Below the pieces are notes generated by a model. That model did no database searches. It was not told the origin of the DNA and worked only from the letters and a program-made list of their open reading frames with translations. Shown here one piece after another: positions 25,354-35,054 of a stretch of DNA of 64,000 bases (the stretch's first letter is position 1; each line of letters opens with the position of its first letter). Location: positions 1-64,000 of the forward strand of contig CAIXXM010000162.1 of NCBI GenBank assembly GCA_903923395.1. The letters are read 5' to 3'. This DNA comes from an uncultured Acidobacteriia bacterium. GTDB lineage: Bacteria; Acidobacteriota; Terriglobia; Bryobacterales; Bryobacteraceae. The translations under genes were made by a program, and so were the position numbers.

Positions 25354-28300
25354 GTGAAGTTATTCAAAAGCGCACAGGCTGCCGGTTCGGTCCGCCAACC
25401 CGCACAATTCCACGCGGACGGCGAGTCCGTTGTGCGCGTATTCTGCATTGGCACAATCCTTTCCCTGCTGCTCGCAGCCACAAATCTTTCCGCTGCGGAG
25501 AGCAAAGGCACGGTGCGCTTCGGTGGACAGCCCGTCTCCGGCGCTTCAGTAACAGCCGCCCAGGGCGATAAGCGTTTCACCACCATCACGGATCTCAACG
25601 GCACTTATCTCTTCCCCGATCTTGCCGACGGCACCTGGAACTTCACCGTCGACATGCTTTGCTTCGTCACGCAAAAGCGCGATCTCGCCGTCGCACCCAC
25701 TGCCGCTGCGGCGGAATGGGACCTGCAGCTACAACCCATGGAAACCATCCGCGCCGCCGCCGGACCAGCCCCGGCGAAAGCAGTCTTCCAGAGAACCGAG
25801 ATTGCCAAAGCACCAGAACCCGCACCACCGCCACCGCCCGACCCTGCCAAGCCGGCACCCAAACAACAGACCAAAGCAGCAGAGCCCGCACCCGATGCTT
25901 CACAGGCCAATGATGCCTTCGCCATCAATGGCAGCATCATTAACGCCGCGGCTTCCCCGTTCGGCACCAGCGGTGCCTTCGGTAACTTCCGCAAGAACGG
26001 CAACGGCCTCTATCACGGCGCTCTCGGCATTATCGAAGATACGTCCGCTCTCGATGCCCGCAATTACTCCCTGACCGGCCAGGATACACCGAAAGCAGCC
26101 TACAACCACTTATCCGGCGTCTTCTCCTTCGGCGGCCCTATCTATATCCCGCGCACCATTACAGATGGCAAGACCACGTTCTTCTTCGGTTACCAAATGG
26201 CGCGCAACCGCAACAGTTCCACACCCTCAACACGGATGCCCACGTCCGCGCAACGCAACGGTGACCTCACGGGCCTCGCCACAGTCACAGACCCGCTCAG
26301 CGGCCAGCCCTTTGCAGGCAACATGATTCCCGCGAGCCGCATCAGTCCACAGGCTCTGTTCCTGTTGCGTTACTATCCTCTCCCGAACTTCACTTCTTCT
26401 TCCGCCTATAACTATCAGGTGCCACTGGTCAGCACGGCACAGCAGGATGCCGTCAACACCCGTATCAATCGCAGCATCGGCAGCAAAGACTCCGTCTATG
26501 GCACTTTCGCCTGGCAGGGTAACTCGTCCGCCACTCCGAATCTCTTTGGCTTCCGCGACACCGGGGCCTCCACCGGCTGGAACATGGCTGCGAACTGGAG
26601 TCACCGTATCAACACCAAGATCTTCCTGCATACGCAATATAACTTCAGCCGCTTCACCAGCCGGATTACTCCCTTCTTTTCCAGCGTGGAGAACGTCTCG
26701 AAGGAAGCTGGCATCAACGGCAACAATCAGGACCCGCTCAACTGGGGCCCGCCGCAGATCAACTTTTCGAGCGGCATCGCCAGTCTCAATGATGCCCAGC
26801 AATCCCTCACCCGCAACATGACCAACGCTTACTCGGGAGACTTGTTATGGGTGCGCAGGTCACATAACATGACCTTCGGCACGGATTATAAGCGTGTGCA
26901 GTTCAACGCCCTCTCGCAACAGGATCCCCGCGGCACGCTTACCTTCAACGGCACCTCCACAGGCAATGATTTCGCCGGCTTCCTGCTTGGTCTGCCAGAT
27001 ACAACCTCCATCGCCTATGGCAACGCCGACAAATACTTCCGGCAGAAACTCTACGACGCTTACTTCACAGATGACTGGCGTGTCGCCCCGGGCGTCACTG
27101 CCAACGTCGGTGGCCGCTGGGAATACAGCACGCCTGTGACTGAAAAGTATGACCGTTTGATCAACCTGGCAATCGCCCCCAACTTCACCACAGCAACACC
27201 CGTCCGCGCCGTGCTGCAACCGGACCACACCGCTGGCATTCAGCCCCGCATCGGGCTCTCGTGGCGTCCAATCGCAGGTTCCTCCACAGTGATCCGCTCC
27301 GGTTACGGGCTTTACACGAATACCTCCGTCTACCAAAGCATCGCCAGCCAGATGGCACAGCAATCCCCTCTATCCACCAGCCTCAGCTTCCAGAACACCC
27401 AGGCGAATCCACTTACTCTCGCCCAGGGTTTCCCGGCCATCGGTACAGGTGCCAAGAACACTTATGGCATCGATCCGAACTTCCGCGTCGGCTTCGCCCA
27501 TAACTGGAACTTATCCATCCAGCAGGATCTTCCCTGGTCCCTGGTCGGCACAGCTACTTATCTGGGTATCAAGGGGACGCGCGCCGTCCAGCAGTTCCTG
27601 CCGAACACTTACCCCCTTGGCACCGTCAACCCCTGCCCCTCCTGCCCCGCCGGTTTCGCCTACGTCACTTCCAATGGCAACTCCACGCGGGAGTCACTCC
27701 AGTTGCAACTGCGCCGCAGGCTCCGTGCAGGGTTTACTTCCAACATCAGTTATACTTATGCCAAAGCGATTGACGATGCTTTGTTAGGCGGACGCGGCCA
27801 GGGCGCTGCCGTTATCGCGCAAGACTGGCTCAATCTCTCCGGAGAACGCGGCCGTTCCAACTTCGACCAGCGCCACCTCCTCAACTTCACCACGCAATAC
27901 AGCACCGGCATGGGTGTCCACGGGGGCGCTTTGATGACCGGCTGGCGCGGTGTCCTCTTCAAAGAATGGACCCTAACCACACAACTGACAGCGGGCTCGG
28001 GACTTCCCGAAACACCTCTCTACTCTGTTGCTGTCGCAGGCACCGGAGTGACCGGCAGCATCCGGCCCAGTTATACCGGTGCTCCTCTTTACGATGCCCC
28101 ATCGGGACTGAACCTCAATCCAGCCGCCTTTGCCGCACCGTCTGCCGGACACTGGGGCAACGCCGGACGTAACTCCATCACAGGCCCTGGCCAGTTCGCA
28201 TTCAACATATCCGCCGGACGCACCTTCCGTATTAGTGACCGCTTCAGCGCCGACCTCCGCATGGATTCCTCCAACACCTTGAACCATCCCGTCTTCGGTG

Positions 28301-28395
28301 CGTGGAATGCTTCCATCACCAGTTCCCAATTCGGTCTACCGGTATCTCCCGGTGCCATGCGCCTGCTGCAAACCAATCTCCGGGTGAGGTTCTAA
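25354..28395 (+). CDS. Oar-like TonB-dependent outer-membrane receptor with carboxypeptidase-regulatory N-terminal domain
   Basis: 1013 residues from GTG 25354, with GGAG 7 bases upstream. After a signal region there is a carboxypeptidase-regulatory-like domain (GTVRFGGQPVSGASV..., residues ~50-125), then a Pro/Ala/Lys-rich linker (~140-180, PEPAPPPPPDPAKPAPK) that looks more like TonB than a receptor, and then a long beta barrel ending LLQTNLRVRF with a terminal aromatic. I do not see a clear plug domain. Such proteins take up large substrates or are surface proteins in acidobacteria. There is zero spacing on both sides, to TIGR03435 and to the VWFA gene. Confidence 0.87.
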   Translation: MKLFKSAQAAGSVRQPAQFHADGESVVRVFCIGTILSLLLAATNLSAAESKGTVRFGGQPVSGASVTAAQGDKRFTTITDLNGTYLFPDLADGTWNFTVDMLCFVTQKRDLAVAPTAAAAEWDLQLQPMETIRAAAGPAPAKAVFQRTEIAKAPEPAPPPPPDPAKPAPKQQTKAAEPAPDASQANDAFAINGSIINAAASPFGTSGAFGNFRKNGNGLYHGALGIIEDTSALDARNYSLTGQDTPKAAYNHLSGVFSFGGPIYIPRTITDGKTTFFFGYQMARNRNSSTPSTRMPTSAQRNGDLTGLATVTDPLSGQPFAGNMIPASRISPQALFLLRYYPLPNFTSSSAYNYQVPLVSTAQQDAVNTRINRSIGSKDSVYGTFAWQGNSSATPNLFGFRDTGASTGWNMAANWSHRINTKIFLHTQYNFSRFTSRITPFFSSVENVSKEAGINGNNQDPLNWGPPQINFSSGIASLNDAQQSLTRNMTNAYSGDLLWVRRSHNMTFGTDYKRVQFNALSQQDPRGTLTFNGTSTGNDFAGFLLGLPDTTSIAYGNADKYFRQKLYDAYFTDDWRVAPGVTANVGGRWEYSTPVTEKYDRLINLAIAPNFTTATPVRAVLQPDHTAGIQPRIGLSWRPIAGSSTVIRSGYGLYTNTSVYQSIASQMAQQSPLSTSLSFQNTQANPLTLAQGFPAIGTGAKNTYGIDPNFRVGFAHNWNLSIQQDLPWSLVGTATYLGIKGTRAVQQFLPNTYPLGTVNPCPSCPAGFAYVTSNGNSTRESLQLQLRRRLRAGFTSNISYTYAKAIDDALLGGRGQGAAVIAQDWLNLSGERGRSNFDQRHLLNFTTQYSTGMGVHGGALMTGWRGVLFKEWTLTTQLTAGSGLPETPLYSVAVAGTGVTGSIRPSYTGAPLYDAPSGLNLNPAAFAAPSAGHWGNAGRNSITGPGQFAFNISAGRTFRISDRFSADLRMDSSNTLNHPVFGAWNASITSSQFGLPVSPGAMRLLQTNLRVRF

Positions 28396-30453
28396 ATGAG
28401 ACGCCGACTAATCCCCGCCCTGCTCGCTGCCGCGCTTGTGCTCCCCGCGCAGGATGATTTCAAGATCTCGGTGTCCACACACCTGGTGATCGAAACCGTC
28501 ACCGTCAAGGACAAAGACGGCAAACCCATTGAGGGACTTACTGCCAAGGACTTTGTACTCACGGAAGATGGCAAACCGCAGACCATCACCATCTGCGAAT
28601 ATCAAAAGCTCCGTGACGATGCGGCGGTTCCCACCACGGAGCCGGTGGATCTCGCCAAGCTTCCCAGCCTGACCAAAACCTCCATCGCCCCGGAACGTCC
28701 CGGAGATATCCGTTACAAAGACCGCCGAATGATCGGCATGTATTTCGACATGACCTCCATGCCGCCCGCCGACCAGATCCGTGCTCTTACTGCGGCCCGT
28801 AAATTCCTGCGCACCCAGATGACCGGGCAGGATATGGTCGCCATGATGAGCTTCAGCGGCGGCGGCGTGAAGATCCTGCAGGACTTCACCGATAACCGCA
28901 CGCTGCTCGACGCAACCATTGAGAAACTGGCCGTCGGTGAAGGCCAGGGCTTTGATGAGAACCCGGCCGACGCCAGCAGTTCTGACAGCGGCTCCGCTTT
29001 CGGGCAGGACGATGGCGAGTTCAATATCTTCAACACAGACCGGCAGTTGGCCGCCCTGCAAACCGCCGTGAAGATGCTCGGCACATTGAATGAGAAGAAG
29101 TCACTGGTGTATTTCGCAAGCGGCCTTCAGTTAAACGGCTCAGACAACCAGGCGCAGTTACAGGCCACGGTCAATGCGGCCATCCGCGCGAACGTTTCGT
29201 TCTTCCCAATCGATGCCCGCGGCCTTACCGCTGGAGCGCCCATGGGTGACGCCACGCATGGCTCCCCGGGCGGGATCGGCATGTATTCCGGCGCTTCCGC
29301 AGGCTTTGCCGCGTCTAACTTCCAGCGCTCCCAGGACACCCTCTACGCCCTGGGGGCAGACACCGGCGGGAAGGCACTGCTGGATTATAACGATCTCGGC
29401 AAAGGGATAGTGCAGGCACAGCAGGCAATCTCCAGTTATTACATCCTGGGTTACTACACGACGAATCTCCTTTCTGACGGGAAATTCCGCAAGATCAAGA
29501 TCACCATCCCCGGGCATCCCAACGCCACTGTCCAGTTCCGCCAGGGTTACTACGCCGACAAGGTCTTCAGCAAGTTCACCTCTTCTGACAAGGAACGCCA
29601 GTTGGAAGATGCACTTATGCTTGGCGACCCCATTACGGAGTTGACCATCGCAATGGAACTGAACTACTTCCAGCTTAACCGCGCCGAATACTTCGTTCCG
29701 CTCGTGGTCAAGATCCCCGGCAGCGAACTAGCCCGCGCCCGCAAAGGTGGAGCCGAACGCACGCTCATTGACTTCATCGGCGAAGTGAAAGACGAATACG
29801 GCCAAACCATCTCCAACGTGCGGGACAAAGTCAATATCAAGATCGGAGGCGAAACCGCTGCGGCACTGGCGACACACCCCTACGAATACGACACCGGCTT
29901 CACACTCTTGCCGGGCACTTACTCCATCAAGTTCCTGGCACGCGATGACGAAACGGGCCGCATCGGCACTTACATGACCAAGTTCAAGGTGCCAAACCTC
30001 AACAAAGAAGAAAAACGCGTCCCGACCAGTTCCGTGGTGCTCAGTAGTCAGTTACTCGACATGCGGGACGCCATCTATACTGCGGGCAAAGAAAAGGCCA
30101 CGACTGTCAACCCGCTGGTCCAGGATGGCCAGAAGTTGATTCCCAGTGTGACCCGCGTCTTCCGCGCAAACCAGAACCTCTATATCTATCTGGAAGCCTA
30201 TGAGCGCGCCGCCACAACCATGCAACCGCTGGTAGCCTATGTCAGCTTCCTGCAGGGCCAGACCAAGGTCTTTGAAACGGCTCCCCTGCCGGTAACCGAA
30301 GGGCTGGACCCCAAGACCAAAGCAGTGCCGCTTCGCTTCAACGTACCCCTGGCAAAACTGGCACCGGGAAAGTATGAATGCCAAGTCACCGTCATTGACC
30401 CCGGCGCTTCCAAGACTTCTTTCTGGCGCTCAAATATCATGGTGGTGAAGTAA
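28396..30453 (+). CDS. VWFA-related acidobacterial protein (TIGR03436 type)
   Basis: 685 residues, signal peptide RRRLIPALLAAALVLPAQ. The first half matches the acidobacterial VWFA-related family: an ISVSTHLVIETVTVKDKDGKPI beta region with LTAKDFVLTEDGKPQ, then a von Willebrand A fold with RRMIGMYFDMTSMP in place of the usual DxSxS metal site, and SYYILGYYT near residue 350. The second half (~400-685) is beta-rich. Likely an exported adhesion or assembly factor. It directly abuts the TonB receptor gene. Confidence 0.88.
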   Translation: MRRRLIPALLAAALVLPAQDDFKISVSTHLVIETVTVKDKDGKPIEGLTAKDFVLTEDGKPQTITICEYQKLRDDAAVPTTEPVDLAKLPSLTKTSIAPERPGDIRYKDRRMIGMYFDMTSMPPADQIRALTAARKFLRTQMTGQDMVAMMSFSGGGVKILQDFTDNRTLLDATIEKLAVGEGQGFDENPADASSSDSGSAFGQDDGEFNIFNTDRQLAALQTAVKMLGTLNEKKSLVYFASGLQLNGSDNQAQLQATVNAAIRANVSFFPIDARGLTAGAPMGDATHGSPGGIGMYSGASAGFAASNFQRSQDTLYALGADTGGKALLDYNDLGKGIVQAQQAISSYYILGYYTTNLLSDGKFRKIKITIPGHPNATVQFRQGYYADKVFSKFTSSDKERQLEDALMLGDPITELTIAMELNYFQLNRAEYFVPLVVKIPGSELARARKGGAERTLIDFIGEVKDEYGQTISNVRDKVNIKIGGETAAALATHPYEYDTGFTLLPGTYSIKFLARDDETGRIGTYMTKFKVPNLNKEEKRVPTSSVVLSSQLLDMRDAIYTAGKEKATTVNPLVQDGQKLIPSVTRVFRANQNLYIYLEAYERAATTMQPLVAYVSFLQGQTKVFETAPLPVTEGLDPKTKAVPLRFNVPLAKLAPGKYECQVTVIDPGASKTSFWRSNIMVVK

Positions 30454-30462
30454 AACCGGCGA

Positions 30463-30476
30463 CACGCCGCGGCGTG
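30463..30476. terminator. GC palindrome between two convergent genes, possible terminator
   Basis: CACGCCGCGGCGTG is a perfect 14-bp palindrome in the 38-base spacer between the convergent VWFA and DUF1552 genes. It has no T-tract, so intrinsic termination is uncertain. Confidence 0.35.
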
Positions 30477-30491
30477 GTTGCCACATGGAAC

Positions 30492-31820
30492 TTACAACCG
30501 TTCCAACCGGGTGTCAGCATCGCCGAACTGGTTCATCTTGACACCCATCCGGTCCATGATGCCGAGATACAAGCTGCACATTTTCCTCTTGTCATCGGAC
30601 TCATTCAAGTAATTCAAAGTGCGTCCGGTCTCCAGGGTTCCGCCCAGACCTCCTGCCAGCACCACAGGCAGACGGCGGTTATCATGCTTGCGGCCGGCCC
30701 ACATGTTCGAGAGGAACATCAGGCAGCTGTTATCGAGCACGGTGCCGTCGCCTTCCTTCATCGAATCCAGCTTGGTGGCCAGATAAGTCAGCTGGCTCAG
30801 ATGGAAGCTTGCAATCCGTTCGTAACCCGCTGACAAGTTATCGTGTGAAGCGGCATGGTGACCGTCTTTTACGTTCAGGAACGGGTAATACATCGCCGAC
30901 AGATCCCTGGCCAGCACGAGTGATGCGACGCGGGTCTTATCCGTCTGGAAAGCGATCGCGATGATGTCACACATCAACTTCGCATGTTCCCGCTGATCTT
31001 CCGGCAGGCCGTTGGCAGGCCGGTCCATGGTAAGTGCCGGACGGTTCAAAGCCTTGGCCGCATCTTCCGCCGCTGACTTGCCCTTGCGCTGCCGGTCGAC
31101 GCGCGTTTCCACTTCCCGCACGCTGGTCAAATACTCATCAAGCTTCTGCTTGTCCGTGGAGCTGATCTTCTTCGTTAGTGCCTGGGCGCGGTCCTTCACA
31201 CGGTCTAGAATGCTGATATTCAGCTGGCTGCCGCGGTTCTCAAACAGCGTATCCCAGGCAAGGGAGGGGTAGACTTCCACGGGCACGGGGGAATCCGGGC
31301 TCTGCCACGAGATATGCGAACTGTAGGCCAGTGAGAAGTTGGATTCGTGATAGCCGGTCATGGGCTGCTCACAGCTCAACACCATGCTGGATTGCGGGGT
31401 GGCGTCACCGAGTGCATTGGCGATCTGCTGGTCCACGCTGATGCCGGAGTGGATGATGGCGCCCTTCGAGATCTTCGCGCCCGAGAGCAGACTGCCGGTT
31501 TGTGCCGGGTGAATGCCCTGCCCGGTCAGTGCCTTCACGAACAGTCCGTCGATGACGTTGATCTTTTGTTTGAGCGGTTCCAACTGGGCCAGCGTCTTGC
31601 CCAGCTTCATTGCCGCGCCCTGCCCCTCCGCCGTCCAGTGATCTTCATTGATCCCCGTGCCCATGAACAGCACGCCGAAGCGCTTCGGGAATGGCGCGGG
31701 AGTTTTGGTATCCGCAAACGCTGGCAGTGACTCCATCCAGGGCAGCGCCATGGCGACGCCAGCCCCGCGCAACACCGTGCGGCGGGAGATTCTTGATGCG
31801 GAACGGCTGGATTTATTCAC
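30492..31820 (-). CDS. DUF1552 family Tat-exported protein
   Basis: 442 residues from GTG 31820. That start is preferred over an ATG at 31868 because GAGAAAGG lies just before it and it overlaps the previous gene by only 8 bases. The Tat signal is SRRTVLRGAGVAMALPWMESLPAFA. The body matches DUF1552: FPKRFGVLFMGTGINEDHW, LSGAKISKGAIIHSGISVDQQIA, VLDNSCLMFLSNMWAGRKHDNRRLPVVLAGGLGG. The fold is thought to resemble sulfatase/DUF1501-type proteins; the function is unknown. It is the constant partner of the DUF1592 haem protein upstream. Confidence 0.92.
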   Translation of the reverse strand: MNKSSRSASRISRRTVLRGAGVAMALPWMESLPAFADTKTPAPFPKRFGVLFMGTGINEDHWTAEGQGAAMKLGKTLAQLEPLKQKINVIDGLFVKALTGQGIHPAQTGSLLSGAKISKGAIIHSGISVDQQIANALGDATPQSSMVLSCEQPMTGYHESNFSLAYSSHISWQSPDSPVPVEVYPSLAWDTLFENRGSQLNISILDRVKDRAQALTKKISSTDKQKLDEYLTSVREVETRVDRQRKGKSAAEDAAKALNRPALTMDRPANGLPEDQREHAKLMCDIIAIAFQTDKTRVASLVLARDLSAMYYPFLNVKDGHHAASHDNLSAGYERIASFHLSQLTYLATKLDSMKEGDGTVLDNSCLMFLSNMWAGRKHDNRRLPVVLAGGLGGTLETGRTLNYLNESDDKRKMCSLYLGIMDRMGVKMNQFGDADTRLERL

Positions 31821-34800
31821 TCTTGCGGCCTTTCTCAACGGGCTTAACTGCACTCTGCTGCCGGACATCCGGCGCGCGTTTGTTCACAAACTGGGGACTG
31901 GTCACGATCGAATCCACCAGCACGCTAATTTTATAACCACTGGCCGCCAAACGCGAGTTGATCTTCGTGATGAGCGGTTCATCGGACAACTGGAGGGTCC
32001 GGTTCAGCGCGAAGGCCAGCAGCTTCCGCGTGAGTCCATCGACGAACTCTGCCTGCTTCTTCTCCTGAATGAACTTCCGGACGCCTTCGAAGCCAATGCC
32101 TTCGGTCCCGCCGGGGAAGTTGGCTTTGGTATCCACGGGGCGGCCGGCCAGATCTTTTTCACGGGAATTTCCCACGGGTCCGTAGCCTTCAAAGGCCAGT
32201 CCGAACGAGTCGAACTTCGCATGACAACCGGCACAGGTCGGGTTTTCGCGGTGCTTTTCGAGCATCTGGCGCACCGGCAGATCCATCTTTGCTTCATCGT
32301 GTGGCAGTTCCGGCACCACGGGCGGAGGCGGCGGAATGGTTTCCCCCAACACACGGTGCACCACCCAGTAACCGCGCTTCACCGGGCTGGTCCGCAACCC
32401 AGGTGAGTTCTGCGTGAGAAACACTGCCATCGGCAGGATGCCGCCGCGCGAGTATTTATCGGCGCCATCGATGCGAACCCAGTTCTCAAGCTTCGCCGGC
32501 ACGCCCTTCGGCCACGGCATGCCGTAAAACTTGGCCAGAGGCGGATTGACCAGCGTGTAATTGCCGAAGACGAGATCCAGGACGGAGCCGTCGCGCTGCA
32601 TGAGGTCCTGAATGTAGCGGAGCGGTTCTTCGAACATAGCCTCGCGCAGGTCATTGTTGAATTCGGGGAAGCGGTCGCGGTCCACGGAATTGATGTTCTG
32701 AAAGCGGCGGAAATCGAGCCAGTTGCCCGCGAACTCAGTAGCCAAGCCTTTGGCGCGGTCATCCTGCATCATCCGTTTGGTCTGCGCGGCGAGCACGTCT
32801 GGACGGTGAAGGTCTCCGGCTGCAGCATGCGCCAACAACTCCTTATCCGGTATGCTGGACCAGAGAAAGTAACTCAGCCGGTTGGCGAGGGCATAACCTG
32901 TGAGCGGTTTGGCCACCGGTGCGGCGGATTTGGTGGAGGTCTGCGTCACCGTGGCCGGGGCGAGATCAAACCGGTAGCAGAAGTCCGGGGACATCAACAC
33001 ACTCATGATGGAGACGCGGATGGCATCTTCATGCGACAGTGCATCCTTGTCCTTAAGCTTCTGGTAATACGCCAGCAAGTCGTCCTTCTCAGCCTTGGTG
33101 AGCGGACGCCGGTAGGCCTTCGCCGCGAATTGCAACAGGGCTTCGAGGTGCTTTGGTTCGGCGGCGGCACGCACCTTTTCTTCATTGCGGAGCACGGCGT
33201 TCAGCTTGTCAAAGTGGACCTTGATGGCCTCCATCGCAATGGGATTGTTGCCGGGCGCATCGGCCTTGGCCAGATACTGCTTCTTGAAATCCATCAGCAC
33301 GGATTCATCCTGAATCCGCTTCCCCACGGGGCGGTTCGAGCCGGATTCACGGCCCTCGCCGCGCACCTCACCGCTCTGGTTGAAGTAGTACTGCGTATAG
33401 GTCCGCAGCGTGTAGTCGCCGATGAACTCAAACTCATCCCAAAGGCGGTTGAGTTGTTTGATGCCGGCGTCGTCGAGAATCAATTCCTGCAGAGGGGTGT
33501 CATCGCGCGTGTAGCCCATCACGTTGTGATAACCGGCGCTGAGCAGGCGGCCTTTATCCTGCGTGTCATCCGGGAAGAAGCGGCCGCGCTCACTGACGAA
33601 AAAGGCGTCCGGGAAGACATTGGCGAATTTGACGAATGACTTCTCATAGGCCGCGCGTTCGGCTTTCGGCACGGCGAGATCGGGATTCGCGAGCTGGTTG
33701 CGCTTCATTACCTGGGCCCAGCGGATGCCGCCTTCTTCGCCGAGTCCGGCAAAGCGGCCCAGCACGGGGGGCGTCTCCGGGGGATCTTCCACGTTGCGCA
33801 AGGAGCCCGGGTCAAACTTCCGGCGGTTGGCCGCGTATTCCGCCAGCTTCCAGTTGAGCAGCGGCTGGGTGGCGGCGAACAGGCCTTTGACTTTCGGGGA
33901 GTAGAACTGCATGGCGGTGTCTTTGCGGATTTTCACGACAAAGTTCCGCATGACTTCGCACTGCTTGCGGACGGCCTCGGGCTCTTCGCCGGCGGCCGGG
34001 GCGGGCAGCGATTCGAACATCCCGCGCAGCTTTGCAACCGGGCCGACGGGCTCCTGGTCCTGGAGAATACCCCAAACCATGGGCATGTATTTCGTGCTCA
34101 ACTTCGCCTCGGCGGCCAGCGCGTTCAAAGTAGCATTGGACTTCCCGAGTTCGGCTCGATGCACATATTTCCAGGCAGTTTCGAAGTAATCCGCGTAATC
34201 GGTCGGCTGGTTGAAGTAGAAATTGACAATGCGCTGGATCGCGTACTTGTCGCGGTCAGTTTCCGAGAGCATCAGGTGGGGAGAGAAGTCAAAGCCATCC
34301 TGGGTGAGCACCATGTGATTTGCGACTTCGCGGGCGGCATCGAGGTACTTCTTCAAAAGCGAGGGCGACATCTGTAGGGATTCGCCGGAGTTATCGAAGC
34401 CGGCCTGGTTGGCGGGGTCCACTGGAAACTCTTTTGCCGGCTGCATGTCGATGCCGGTGAGGTCGCGGATGGTGTAGTTGTATTCGGCATTGCTGAAGCG
34501 GCGGGCGAGGACGATGCCGGGGTCGCCGGCGGTCCGTTTGGCCTCTTCGCTGCGGACGGCCTTGATCCAGTCCACGACCTGCTGCCGGGCTTCGGCTGGC
34601 GGCGCGGGCATGGGCTTGGGAGGCATCTCGCCGAGGGTCATGCGTTCGCTCATCTGGGCCCAGCGGCTGTGGTCTTTCACCACACCTTCAATGGAGGTGT
34701 AGGACTTGAGGTCGAGTTGCGCGGCGGCGTTCGCTCCGCTGTGACAGCCAACGCAATACTTCGTCAGAAACGGCTGCACTGTGGTGTGAAACTGCTTTTC

Positions 34801-34887
34801 AAGCGCCGGGCTGGCAGCTTGCAGTGCGGACGCAGCGCACACCACAGGAATCAGTCGCATCACTACCCAAACGTAAACGTTATTCAT
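31813..34887 (-). CDS. DUF1592/DUF1588/DUF1585 multidomain c-type haem protein
   Basis: 1024 residues. After a signal peptide (RLIPVVCAASALQA) there is a cytochrome-like domain with C45-V-G-C-H49, followed by DUF1587, DUF1595 and DUF1592 regions and then DUF1588, which holds a second haem motif C885-A-G-C-H889 in CAGCHAKFDSFGLAFEGYGPVG. The C terminus is DUF1585 (LAFALNRTLQLSDEP, VDSIVTSPQFVNKR). These proteins are widespread in Planctomycetes, Verrucomicrobia and Acidobacteria, always with a DUF1552 partner. Extracytoplasmic oxidative attack on polymers has been suggested but not shown. ATG 34860 is an alternative start. Confidence 0.92.
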   Translation of the reverse strand: MNNVYVWVVMRLIPVVCAASALQAASPALEKQFHTTVQPFLTKYCVGCHSGANAAAQLDLKSYTSIEGVVKDHSRWAQMSERMTLGEMPPKPMPAPPAEARQQVVDWIKAVRSEEAKRTAGDPGIVLARRFSNAEYNYTIRDLTGIDMQPAKEFPVDPANQAGFDNSGESLQMSPSLLKKYLDAAREVANHMVLTQDGFDFSPHLMLSETDRDKYAIQRIVNFYFNQPTDYADYFETAWKYVHRAELGKSNATLNALAAEAKLSTKYMPMVWGILQDQEPVGPVAKLRGMFESLPAPAAGEEPEAVRKQCEVMRNFVVKIRKDTAMQFYSPKVKGLFAATQPLLNWKLAEYAANRRKFDPGSLRNVEDPPETPPVLGRFAGLGEEGGIRWAQVMKRNQLANPDLAVPKAERAAYEKSFVKFANVFPDAFFVSERGRFFPDDTQDKGRLLSAGYHNVMGYTRDDTPLQELILDDAGIKQLNRLWDEFEFIGDYTLRTYTQYYFNQSGEVRGEGRESGSNRPVGKRIQDESVLMDFKKQYLAKADAPGNNPIAMEAIKVHFDKLNAVLRNEEKVRAAAEPKHLEALLQFAAKAYRRPLTKAEKDDLLAYYQKLKDKDALSHEDAIRVSIMSVLMSPDFCYRFDLAPATVTQTSTKSAAPVAKPLTGYALANRLSYFLWSSIPDKELLAHAAAGDLHRPDVLAAQTKRMMQDDRAKGLATEFAGNWLDFRRFQNINSVDRDRFPEFNNDLREAMFEEPLRYIQDLMQRDGSVLDLVFGNYTLVNPPLAKFYGMPWPKGVPAKLENWVRIDGADKYSRGGILPMAVFLTQNSPGLRTSPVKRGYWVVHRVLGETIPPPPPVVPELPHDEAKMDLPVRQMLEKHRENPTCAGCHAKFDSFGLAFEGYGPVGNSREKDLAGRPVDTKANFPGGTEGIGFEGVRKFIQEKKQAEFVDGLTRKLLAFALNRTLQLSDEPLITKINSRLAASGYKISVLVDSIVTSPQFVNKRAPDVRQQSAVKPVEKGRKSE

Positions 34888-35054
34888 GAGGAGATTAGGA
34901 CAATGATACAGGCTTTACATTTCCCAAACAACAACTTGAGGGGATTTGAGAGTTTGGGCGCAGGTGTGGTGGAGTTGGGGGAAGTGGGTTGATTTTCGGG
35001 GGTAGGCGGCCTGGAAACCGACGGAGTGCATAGCTTCCCCGCTGCCGCGCGCTA

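Noticed and set aside
31821-31868. ATG 31868 as the DUF1552 start
   Set aside because: It would overlap the haem protein gene by 56 bases without a Shine-Dalgarno, while GTG 31820 has GAGAAAGG and a short overlap and still keeps the Tat signal.
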